Source: Styela clava
Lineage: Eukaryota > Chordata > Ascidiacea > Stolidobranchia > Styelidae
Assembly (NCBI RefSeq): GCF_964204865.1
Contig: NC_135250.1
Span: 24,171,395-24,235,394, forward strand
Length of the DNA stretch: 64,000 nucleotides
Reading direction: 5' to 3'
Numbering within the stretch: position 1 is the stretch's first letter; the number at the start of each line of letters is the position of its first letter. The translations under genes and the position numbers were made by a program. Positions 35,979 through 46,906 of the stretch are shown in pieces. The notes below the pieces were generated by a model. The model was not told where the DNA came from. It was given only the letters and a program-made list of their open reading frames with translations, and ran no database searches.

Positions 35979-38760
35979 TTACAATCCATAATCCACAGAG
36001 CGTCCTTCATCGTTTACTTCGGCTTCCACAAACACGCGATCTTCTGCAGAAAAAAGGCGGCAATTTAAACAAAACTAAACTGTAATTCGCATTTATCAAT
36101 ATTTACACTGTATTATCAGAGAAATTTTTATATTTTAGAGAAAATAAAAAAAACATTTTCTGGACAATGCTTGTTAAATGACTAATATGTAAATTATCGA
36201 ACAAAATTGCGTTTTTTTAAAGATTTTTACTCTACTCTACGTCCCATCTTGTATACTTTATACCAAAGCTATACTCAACTATTTTTTACCGAAGGACCGC
36301 TTACAAAACTTCGAAATTACTGGGGTCAGGCTTATTAAGAAAATATATTGTGCATCTGAATATTTTTCAGTATCTCGTCTAAGTTAAAGAGGTATAATAT
36401 AACAGAAGCAATTCGCTGAAAGACGTGCCTTCTGATCCTCGCTTGTGACCATTTTCTAATGACACCCCAGTCATTTTCGTATGTGTTAGCTATAAATATG
36501 AGCAAATTATAAAAAAAATCAAGCACCTTGTGGACTTGGAGCATTATGAGTGTTATCCTCACGAGAATTTCCTACTTCTTCTTCCTTTTGACTTATTAAA
36601 TCAAATTCGAGTGGTTCTCTCTGGTCATATTTTGCTTTGCACCATTTAAAAAACAGTACGATTATCCGAATCCAGACAAAGAAAAAGGCGAAACAACCGA
36701 AAATACCAAAAACAATAGCCATGTTCTAAAATGCAAAAGATAAATATTAAAAATTTAATTAACATTACCACAAAGATCCATCTTGTGTTTTTCATATTTG
36801 AAATACGTGAGTTAACAATTCTTAGTGCCGGCAAGTCATTGCTTTTTATTTATACAAAGTTAAACTGCTCACAGAATTGAATACAAAATATATTGCAAAG
36901 CAGGGGAAAATTTTTGACTGTAGACAAAGAAAAGATTTTCCACTGACAACAACAAACTTTTAATTAGCCTATGGTATTCTTCTGGAAGACTTTACAAAAT
37001 CAAGAAGTAGAGAGGAAATGCGAGTTGCCTAAAATAACTTTGATTTGAAAAGCGACCCCATAATTACGGCATTTCTTCTCAAGCATTTGTCTTTCCACAG
37101 TTTCTGAAGCATTACAAAAATCGCAAAGACAGCATTCCAATTTTAATTCAAAGCAGCGCTACTTTCAATATGTTTGACGTTTTCTAAAACCTTCACGTGG
37201 CTAGCATGGTTCGAGATTCTGTTTTAAGACTATTGACTCCGTTTAACTTTGATTGAAAGCTTTATACTTCCGTGCCAATATTTATTTTAAATTTTTAACA
37301 CCTTTTCTCTTTGCCCACATGCACAGTTAAGGGACCGTCTTGACTTTCAGCTATACCTTCATATGTGGGCTGGTAGTATTTGTTGAACAGTCACATTAAG
37401 ATTATTTTGCCAAACCAAGCAATCTTATCATAATAATATGTAAGATATTATATTAGATTATTTAAAAACACTTACAAATTTGCTGTAGAGGTCAGTTATT
37501 TGGTCGTCGCTTCTTTGTTGATTAGCTTCGAGTTGAGAAATTCTCAACAAATCTTAATCGAAAATAAAAAGAAAAGTTTTGAAATGTATACCAACCTGTT
37601 TTGAAATATTTTTTTTTCTAAAATAGTGAAAATTGCAGAGGTTCACAGTAAAATGCACGTTTTCAGAAAAGTGAGACGTTGATGGTGAAATAATATTAAA
37701 AAAGTAATAAACCAACAACTATGTATTGGTGTTTACTACCAGAAATTACAATAAGAATTGTTGAAGTGCGACAATAGATCGTTTTGCTGATTTTTTTTTA
37801 TCAATTTCGAAATTTTGGTTGTTCTCTTGGCAGATATTGGACCGTTGAATTTAAATTTTTATTTCTCGAAAATTAATAAATCGCTCGAAAGGTCATACTT
37901 TTTACAATTATCGGGGAGGGGGGAACACTTTTTGTGAAATATAAACACACCAAAATAGTCGGCTGATGTTTTTAGAAAACTTATTTTACAAATAACAACA
38001 TATTTCATTCTAAAAATCATTCATACATCTGCATTGTGCTGTGCAAACAATGTTGCCCGCGCATTTGCTAGGCACACATACAAAGCACGTTCTTCTGTCC
38101 ATGTCGTAAGCTGCGTTTGGGCCATGAAGTTCGATGCATGTCCCGATTTTTTTCTGGAGCTCCTATTAAAATAACACAAAGTCGTAAGATTTCGGTAAAA
38201 TAACTTTCTATTGTAAAAATTTATCTGAGCCGTCATTTCACTGCATGTGTTCTTTCAGTTCAAGTTTACCGTTTGTATTTGCTATATGCCGGATACTAAA
38301 CGTACTGTCTTAAATTTCTATATTGCGTAATATATAACCATTCTTACCACTTCTTTTGATGAAACGATGTTGTCAAACTCATCGCTCGTCAGAAATTTTT
38401 GTAAGAGTTGTAACGTTTTTTGTTGCCTTTTTAATAAACATGGAAGAAAATAGCAGTTATTATATAATGACAACATTTGCACAGGATTTGATGAATGAAT
38501 AAAAACATCAAGTGAACATGCTATCTCGATGGTACTTTTTAACACAGAATCGTGCCATAGAAAAATTGAAATCTAAAGTCTGTCTTAGTAAATTTCAACG
38601 GTAAAATTAATTGTTTATCCTCTGAAACTCCCCAACGGGCGAGCTGATAAGTGAACTCAAATAAAACCTATACTTACTGTTTATCATCCTGTGGCCGTGG
38701 TGAACAGTGTACAAATGTCAGGAATAAAGTTAGAAAAAAGCATTTCATATGGCATTCCAT
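35979..38760 (-). CDS. TMP-F: paralogue of TMP-E, type I membrane protein
   Basis: Minus-strand exons in gene order: 38678-38760, 38348-38426, 38027-38162, 37476-37552, 36527-36725, 35979-36043; 212 residues. The first four exons are exactly as long as those of TMP-E (83, 79, 136, 77 bp) with the same phases. The signal peptide is MECHMKCFFLTLFLTFVHCS. Exon 2 encodes LQLLQKFLTSDEFDNIVSS. The cysteine module is again C-x16-C-x2-C-x4-C-x5-C-x3-C with GPNAAYD, KCAGN and TAQCR. A helix (RISQLEANQQRSDDQITDLY) and one membrane span (IVFGIFGCFAFFFVWIRIIVLFF) follow, then a basic WCKAKYDQR and an acidic tail (KEEEVGNSREDN) ending VDYGL. Tail and span have diverged more than the ectodomain. The exon-3 donor is T/GTATGA, slightly weak. 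TATA-like TATATATA on the minus strand at about 38918-38927 could be its promoter. Confidence 0.82.
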
Positions 38761-39128
38761 TGCACTGAGTTACGCTAAAGTTACAACTAAAGGGAAAATG
38801 GCTCTGAAATAAAAAAAATTATACGTTGAAATAATATTTTTTTTCTATTTCCATTAAATGCATCGGTAAGAGAAACACCCGGAAAAGAACCGGTATGTCA
38901 TTAAACCTCTTTCTATTATATATAAAACCTACTCATATTGAATTTCCTTGCTATAAACTTACAATGGCTGAGAAGTTGATGATGAATTACTGTGACACCA
39001 CCTAACTACCACAGAATGAGAATTTTCCAAGGCTAGAACTCGAGTGTTGTCAAAGTTGTTGCAGTTAAATATATCGTCTTTGACTATCAAAATAATATCC
39101 CCGATTTCGGTCGAAATTTTGTACTTCA

Positions 39129-39346
39129 GAAGTATGTGAACCAAGATGGCGGACACCGGAACGTAGCATGTGTACCAGGTTAGGGTTAAGCCATAATTTC
39201 AGATACAAATACTACGGGAGTCACTTGGCTTGTCCCCAAACTCGTAATAGAATTAAAACATGGAAACTTGGAATAAAATTATGGCCTAACCCTAACATGG
39301 TACACATACTACGTTTCTGTATCTGTCATATTAGTTCACATACTTC
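39129..39346. mobile_element. Palindromic MITE with TTAGGGTTA inner arms
   Basis: Perfect 13-bp inverted termini GAAGTATGTGAAC at 39129-39141 and 39334-39346. A second, inner pair of arms (GTAGCATGTGTACCAGGTTA and complement, 24 of 26 matching when extended through GGGTTA) makes almost the whole 218-bp element a hairpin. Related fragments lie at 8.1, 39.95, 41.9 and 51.7 kb. Confidence 0.85.
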
Positions 39347-39944
39347 GGGAGCGCCCAAAATTCAACTCCGATTTTAGCGAGATTCCGCTACCGATTAAAA
39401 TCGTGTCAGATAACCTATAAACGTATTCACCCATAAGGCGTTGCTAAAGAGCAAGTTTAGAAATTAAAAAAATTGCGCAATTGAGAAAGCGAATTGCATC
39501 ATGGCCTCTCATAGAATAAGGTTAACCTTGAATTACGCTTCGGACGCACAGTTATAGTAGCAAGGCTATCCAACTATTTTTATCAAAGATTCGTATACAA
39601 AATTTAAAAATTATTGGGGTCTAGTCTTGCCAGCAATATATTTCGCATTACGCCTAAATATATAAACTAAATCTGCATATTCAAAGATATCAGACCGGGT
39701 TTTGCCGGATTAGCTGACTCTAAGTTTTACCTTGATGAATATATTCTCAAACTGCAGAAATCTTTCTCTTTTAATATTATCAATGAAGTAACTGGGTATC
39801 GGGAATTACACATTACGGAATCCACCTATGCCTGTCTGTTCTCGCGAAATGATGAAATATTCCGTACGTTGCTTTCAAATATTGTAATATTTGTTCCGAA
39901 TCACAATTAAGGTTGAAATCTAAAATAAGATAACAAAAAGCCGC

Positions 39945-40015
39945 TTCCGAAGTATGTGCACCAAGATGGCTACCATCTGAACCCTAACCTGGCTGGTACA
40001 CATACTATGTTCAGT
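39945..40015. repeat. Short copy of the palindromic MITE
   Basis: CCGAAGTATGTGCACCAAGATGGC then ACCCTAACCTGGCTGGTACACATACTATG: the left arm joined almost directly to the right arm, an internally deleted copy of the 39129-39346 element. No sequence over 20 bases is quoted continuously beyond these arms. Confidence 0.7.
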
Positions 40016-40884
40016 TTGTGCGTAATAAAACGAAAAAGAATACTAGAAATCTATTATATTTTATAACTTCCATTTTAACAGAAATCACTATAAGAAACTA
40101 CAAGTATTTATAATCATTGTCTAATTACTCAATAAATGTATGCAATGGCTAAACGATAAATTTATGGGTATGTCTTGGTAAAATATCTTGGCAACATTTC
40201 GCAATATACGAGTCGTGATATCGCTCTACCTCCGCTTCCACGAGGTTATTTCCCAGGTTTCGCGAACGAGGTGCTACGATACCGCATGCGCGTATATCGG
40301 CATACTGTACATTCGCGTCGGTTCTTTTGACTTTTCAGAGAAAAGTTCTCTTAATCAATTAATTCGTTTTTTAATAATTGGAACTATCGTGTATAAAATT
40401 ACTAAACTAGTATAATACTATTAAACGAAAGCTCTATTCTGAAGTCTCTATTCCTTATTCTATCTACTCTATTCCCTATTAGGCATAAATGCTATACTGT
40501 ATACCCGCGTCGGCTTACTTAATCTCATTCCAAGAAAAAAAATTTTAATCAAAAAGTTTTGTTTTCTTGTCATCTGGAACTATTGTGCATAGAATAAGTT
40601 AAACCGATTACAGACTATCGAACTAATACTCTATTTTAAAAAGTCTGTATTCTGGGAAAAATGTTATAGCTAACTAACCATTTCCTCTGTCATTTTTATT
40701 ACTCTCTTAATCCAGGCTACAAATAACACTCATGCTTGTGCCGTGCTTGATACTTCAATGGCATCGCCTATCAAATGATAACAAATAGACTCATACATCG
40801 GAGGAAACAAGTATTATACACACAGTTCTCTCCTATACTACCAATCGCCAATCTAACTACACCCATCAAAGGGCTCGCGCGCTT

Positions 40885-41580
40885 ATAAAAACCGCGTTAA
40901 CGCCAAGCGCTTCACCTTGGTTTCCTAACCTGGGGATTTACTCAGGTCTAGCACAGGGTACAGCGCTCGCCGAGATATGTTGTAATCTTTAGCCACCTTG
41001 ATGAAAACTTACAAAGTCAACCTATGATTCATGAGACCTGATTTGCTCTCTTTAAAATTACGGAATTATAACTTACAAAACATTGTAGAAAAAAATAGAT
41101 TTTACCGGATGTTCGATGATATTCGTTTTGCATTATCAACATTCTCGAAAATAAAAGAATCGGATTTGTTTTGGCGAGCAAAGAAACATGTTGGTCAACT
41201 ACAACAACTTTTCGGCGCTATTTCTATACACATCATCTTACGTGGGGATCAACGTAGAATTGTTTATAAATTAAATAACAACAATTTAGCCAAAGATAAG
41301 GAGATATTTTAAACTTGTAAGAGCCGGATTAGTTTTCATGATTTGTAACTCATGGTTTTTGGCAATAAGATACAAATGACGATTCGATTATTAAAAAAAG
41401 GGGAGCGAAAGACGCCAGTAAACTAATTGTCGCCCTTCGTCCCACCGTATCGAAATACAAATTTATCATTGAAGTCTGAAAATTTATAACTTCGGGACAA
41501 GGCACAGACGGTAATATTAGACGCCAAGCGCTTCACCTCGGTTGCCTCATCCCGGGATCCCCTTGGTCTAGCTAATCTGA
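40885..41580 (+). repeat. Direct repeat pair GCCAAGCGCTTCACC (40.90 and 41.52 kb)
   Basis: Two diverged copies of about 60 bp (40900-40960 and 41520-41578) share GCCAAGCGCTTCACCTNGG, a CCTNANCCNGGGAT block and GGTCTAGC. Between them is an open plus frame (41031-41312, 93 codons) with no recognisable motif; it is not called a gene. Confidence 0.6.
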
Positions 41581-41929
41581 GTAAAATGTTGAAATTGAAA
41601 GAGTTCTGTTGAAATACGCCGCCCTGTTGTCAATTATAACTGATACTCTTTTTGCAACTCGGCAAATTTTTTATTACACAAAGCGCGACTTTGCGTTGTA
41701 TGAATGAATTTGGTATGAAATATTCTTTATACGAAATATCCTCAAACTCAAAGTTTGCTCACAAACATATTTTCATTTGAGACATGACTCAAAAAACTAC
41801 CAATAAAATTGGATGACATCAGTAAGTTGGTCGACTTCAACAACATAACATCGATATTTCTAATACACAGTTACGCAATCACACTCAGAATATTTAACAA
41901 TTGATGAACATAACCTTAATTATAGTGTA

Positions 41930-42050
41930 CTCCCGTAGTATGTGTACCAGGTTAGAGTGAAGCCATAATTTTATTCGATTCTTCTTATTTTAGTTCTATT
42001 ACGAGTTCGGGGAATATCCTTGTTAGCCAAGTGAATATACCCCGTGCGCA
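41930..42050 (+). repeat. Half copy of the palindromic MITE
   Basis: CCCGTAGTATGTGTACCAGG, then GAAGCCATAATTTTATTCGA and GAGTTCGGGGAATATCC match the blocks of the 51.6-kb copy in inverse order. The rest of 42.05-43.5 kb is AT-rich without genes. Confidence 0.6.
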
Positions 42051-43519
42051 TAGGTTTGCCCTCACACAACTTGATGTAGAGTAGCCGAACAAAATTAGTT
42101 ACCAGGTTTAACGTTTATTCATTGGGGAATTCAATAACAACAATTTAGGTCAGTGTCAGAATGTATTTTAAATCATAAGAGTTTGGGTTATTGCCTCTTT
42201 CCGCTCCTACATTCAGCTTATAATATTACTGAAGTCATTGACATTTAATACATATGAACTTAATTGTAATCAGGTTTTAATATCAGACTCAAGGTCAATT
42301 GCTAACAATATTTAGTTTGAGGTCAGAATGTATTTCAAACCCATAATAAGAGTTCGATGGCTTTTTATGATTTTTGGCATATTCGATTCTTATAGCGATA
42401 GTCAATATATAGCACAGGAATTTATTGAATTGCCAAAAGGGCCAAAGGACGAATCTTCGCCCTCTGTATTGCCTTATTCAATATCTTTTTATTCGATTCA
42501 AATAGCACAATGACTCAGAGGAATTAAAATTGCGTATGTGGCGATAAGTAACACTGGGGGATCCACCAGGTTAGCGCTATGAAAGCTTAATTTCAGAGTC
42601 CGTGACTACCAGCACAAAGAACGGTTATGTTGTTTCCTGGTTTCAGTGGCCTACATGCTCCATACAAATTATTTTGAAGCCCAGTGAAACTATATGAATC
42701 GTTTTACTCTAAGTAAGTCGTTGTTTAAATGTGTCGGAATGAACATATCATATAACGATTTGGTTACATTATAATATTTCAGATGAATTTCAAATTTCGT
42801 TTTTATTTTTATAAGTTACAATGATGAAACATGGTACCTTATCGCGACATACCCATTTGTTATCTGTTGTATCAAAAATGAGAGTTTACAATCTAATTCT
42901 TGAGCTGTGATAGTAGCGTGTTGCACAATATTTCGCAAGACCCTGTCATTGAGTTAAAATTTGCCTCAGAAGACAAGAATGTAGCTTGATCACAAATTAA
43001 GTCGGTCCACAACAGAGTCACTGTCAGTGCTGGAAAATTCCTAATTTTTTCGTCACTTTTAGGTCATTTTAAACCATCATTCATTCAAAGCATACAGAAT
43101 TGGTATTATATATATATATGTATATTTATGCCTGCTTCAGGGCTTCGTAAACTTCTTTTACTAAATTAGATCCGGAGATAACCTCACTATATGTACATCA
43201 ATTTATTTATTTGTTAAATTCCAAGCAAGTGATGTAAATATGTTTATTCTATGACATTCATAAAATGAAATAATAGAAAGCTCCAAAGGTCATCCGATCT
43301 CCCTTTTGAGAAACATTGCTCGTCAGTTCCAATGAAATCAATCAGTAAACACAGAACCTGAGTATGGCGTTGCCTGGCACGCCAATTGTGCCATACTTTA
43401 AGTTTTAGGTTATTCACGTCGGCCTGAAGCATGTGAAAAACCAATATGTAAAGTCGATTCTCGGAAAATAATAAGTTATTCACTTAAACAGGCATAAAAT
43501 ACCGTTTCTCTTTCTTATA

Positions 43520-43850
43520 CTAAAAATATATCAATCACGAAACACAATGTTCCAGCTATGTCTACCTTATAGGCTCTGAAAATTCCCGTAGTTTTTACTG
43601 TTTTCGAGTCACGCACAACATCGTCTTTCGCAACACATAGACAAAACGAAACAAATCTCATATATCACCTTATGAATTTATTGTTTTGCATCGCGCAGCT
43701 CACCCCCGCAACGGATAAAAATATACCAATCATGAAACGCAACGTCCCGGTTACTTCAAACCTATAGGATCTGAAAATTTCCGTAGTTTTTACTTTCACC
43801 GTTTTTAAGTCACGTTCTTCACAATAAGTCATCTTTCACGATAAATTATC
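43520..43850 (+). repeat. Two diverged tandem units of about 194 bp
   Basis: The unit at 43525-43640 and the unit at 43719-43840 share ATATANCAATCANGAAACNCAA, CCTATAGGNTCTGAAAATTNCC and GTAGTTTTTACT, then TTTTNNAGTCACG and CGTCTTTC-like blocks in the same order and spacing. This is a local tandem duplication or two parts of one repeat. Confidence 0.7.
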
Positions 43851-43915
43851 AAAATGAGAAATAGACATTACAACATACGATGATAAATGATTTGCTATAA
43901 ATGGAATCATACCCA

Positions 43916-44539
43916 TCACGTATTGATCATCCACAATTTTTTTAAAAAACATATCCCATGCCTTACAAAAAGAATATGCGGTGAATAATCGCTCAAACGT
44001 TGAACGTTGTGTTTGTTGGGATATTCAGGTTGAATGTTTGAATAGAAAATGGGAAGATTATTAAGCGAAAATAGGGTTTTTAAAGTAATGTAGAGTAATA
44101 TTGAGGTGGCCGGTATGTCAATTTGAAACACGTTCATATATTTTTGTTGATTTACATCTAGTAAAAAGCCAGAAGAAGAATAATTTACTAACATACAGCA
44201 AAGAAATCTACGACTAGGATTTAGCTTTGAAGTCGGAGGTTGTGATGTTAATACTAGTACTGTATTACAGTCGGATTCCTGTTTATTTTTGAATTTTCTC
44301 AATCCTTGAATGTCAAATACCTTAAAACTTACCTGATTAGAACTGTTAAGACGGATCAGAATTTGTTGAGTAAACATTACAAAAACGACTGAAAATCCTA
44401 TATTTTTGTCATCCACATTTTGTTTTGAATAGAAATTCGAGTTGGAGACGAAGTCCAAATTATAGCCAACTTGATTAGACTCACAGATGGGTGATTTAGA
44501 TTCCAGCACTAGAGTCAATAAAGTGAGATAGAATAAAAG
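43916..44539 (-). CDS. Unidentified ~200-codon ORF with a hydrophobic start
   Basis: This is the longest unexplained open frame away from known exons. It opens after an acceptor-like GTTTGTAG at 44540 with LLFYLTLLTLVLESKSPICE, a possible signal peptide core, and runs about 208 codons to a stop at 43916. So long a frame is unlikely by chance in DNA this AT-rich. A strong GTAAGT donor at 44332 (after LIRLNSSNQ) could end a shorter 207-bp exon. No good ATG is in frame; a first exon would lie further right. No domain is recognised, cysteines are few, and it has no repeat signature. It could be a divergent secreted protein or an old transposon ORF. Confidence 0.35.
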   Translation of the reverse strand, partial: LLFYLTLLTLVLESKSPICESNQVGYNLDFVSNSNFYSKQNVDDKNIGFSVVFVMFTQQILIRLNSSNQVSFKVFDIQGLRKFKNKQESDCNTVLVLTSQPPTSKLNPSRRFLCCMLVNYSSSGFLLDVNQQKYMNVFQIDIPATSILLYITLKTLFSLNNLPIFYSNIQPEYPNKHNVQRLSDYSPHILFVRHGICFLKKLWMINT

Positions 44540-46752
44540 CTACAAACCTAAAAAAGTGAAACAACTCACCCATGTCAAAACCTAGATACAAATACGTACC
44601 TTAATCTCAATCACACTAATAAAAAGCTAACGTAATATTGTATAATAAGGTTGTGTGTTGTCATATGAATGTTGAAACTCTTATGTAATAAATAAATATG
44701 TGTTTGGGGGAATAATCCAATGATAATTAACAGCAATCTTATTACCTACAGCTAAGTTCTCCATTCCCAATGTTAATAGGTAATATTACCATTTGGACAT
44801 TTATAGATCACTAAGGTTTCCACAAAATTGCTTTACTTATTCTAATGTAATAAAAATTGAAAAAGTACCCCAGTTCCGTACGTCATATCATCCAATAAAG
44901 GAGTTTCAGTTATTTCTAATAATTCATGTATAACACTGAAAATCTTTGGGTAAATTTCCTCTTTGATTATAAACGTACATGTTAGGATGAATTTTATTTT
45001 CACCAGACTTCGCCGAGTTCAATTGTGTATAAATTTCTGTAACTTGGACAAAAAGGAAACAGGAAACTCTACTTACTCGAGCTTTATAATCGATATGACG
45101 TGCAGATGACTGATATAATGAATTCGCCGTTTCGGCGTGTTACCGCAATATTTTACAGTGATCATTGAAAACGCGAATTACGAAATATAAGTTGTATTTA
45201 CTGAAGTTGTATTTATTGAATTACAAAACGTACAAAAAGTATGATTTCAAAATAAGGTGATATCAGGATATAATGATGATTTATGCATCGAAATTGGTTA
45301 CCACGTAGCACTTTTAAAACGGCACGACACGATCACGCTTCCAGCTCGTGATTAAAACTGAGACCTGGTGATTCCCCTGGTACAGCTCGAAGGGAAGGAA
45401 CTATGCGGTTATTTTGTACGGATGACGAGTCGTGGACACACAAAAAACGCATACTGCCTTTCATTTGTGGCGCTCTAACTCTTTTTATCATTTGGTGTGG
45501 AACAACCGTCGACGCTGGAACGTTTCACTGTAGTTTTTTGTAAAAATGAGATTGCCAGTTATTAGATAATACTGAAATACGTCACTGTGCTGTGGTGCTT
45601 TCTTTCGCCGTCACAAAACGTCACGAGCAAGATAGGTTGTAGTGCAGCAGTAATCAAATTAGTGTACATGATCATGCTTGATCAGTTCTCGTATTATTAC
45701 AATGAGGTTTACAGCTGATCAATGATGATCAAGCATCAATTAGAAATAGAATGAAGAATTGGCAAACATTTATATAAACTATGGTATATGGTAAATTGAT
45801 TAGAAGCTTTGACTGGAAATATAAATAATAAACGGATGGACTGGACATGTCGTATGTTAGGGTGGCATGTTAAATTCTGAATAAATATTTATTTTTCAAT
45901 ATACGAAGCTGTGGTGGAGCTGACACTTGTACTTTTTTCGTATTAAATATATTTATGACCTGTATGTGCAATCAGCAAACAATACTTGTATAATATATCC
46001 TTCTCCCGTATATGTCGAAAGATGTCTCTCTTATTAATAATGATTATAACGAATTAAAAAAACAATAAAAAACTGATTAACCTTACTTTATATTTTAAGA
46101 TATTCATATAATATATAATAATAAAAAGAATTGAAGCGAAAAGAGTATAAGGTACCATAAAGTCTTCTTTGTTTCAACTAATATTTTCAATTCAATGATT
46201 ACGTTGTGTAAATGCGTCTTATAATCATCGAGTCAAATTACAAAAAACACACTTTAAAATCAATAAATATTTTTAACAAACACAAATTAGAACTGAATTT
46301 TCAAGTAACCTAATTATCTTCTAATTTCTTGGTTTATTTTGATTTACGTCAATGCTACGAATAACAATATTTGCTGAAAATTACTTTTGTTCAAATCATC
46401 TGTTAAATAACTTGATCCTTACATTTTAGTCGCTTTGATTTGTTTTTTTAACAATTCTGTAATGAATTACTTTTGTCGTGACGTGTTATGCTGTCCTCTA
46501 TTTACTAAATCAAACTTAATATAGGATGATTTACTCATGAAAAGTCCCACATAGATAAATTGGTACTCCGAAACAAGAGTAGCTAATTGGTATTTTTAAT
46601 CGGACTTATTTTATTTTGGGTTCATTAATGGTAGTTACCTGTTTTCCTGGGTGTATTAAAAAGGGGGAGCAATGTTTTCGAATGCGATTCATAACCTTGT
46701 TACGGACAAAAAGTAATGTAATGTGTCCCATATGTACAGTGTGCTTATTGAG
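44540..46752. other. Intergenic stretch upstream of IAP-B
   Basis: AT-rich, no coding signal. Apart from general repeat-like patches near 45.3 kb (GACCTGGTGATTCCCCTGG) nothing definite is seen until the TATA box of IAP-B. Confidence 0.5.
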
Positions 46753-46760
46753 TATAAATA
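46753..46760 (+). promoter_or_regulatory. TATA box of IAP-B
   Basis: TATAAATAGG begins at 46753, 154 bp before the IAP-B start codon. Transcription would begin near 46780-46790, leaving a 5' leader of about 120 nt. Confidence 0.65.
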
Positions 46761-46906
46761 GGACAACCTAGTATATTGTGTATGCGGTTATAATTTGCTG
46801 CACTGCGTGTGAGCGCAGTTATTTTCCTCAATAAGCACAACGACATCCTTACTCGAAATATTTTCAAGTCGTAATTTTAAATTCAAGAGGAAAGACGGAA
46901 AGTACA

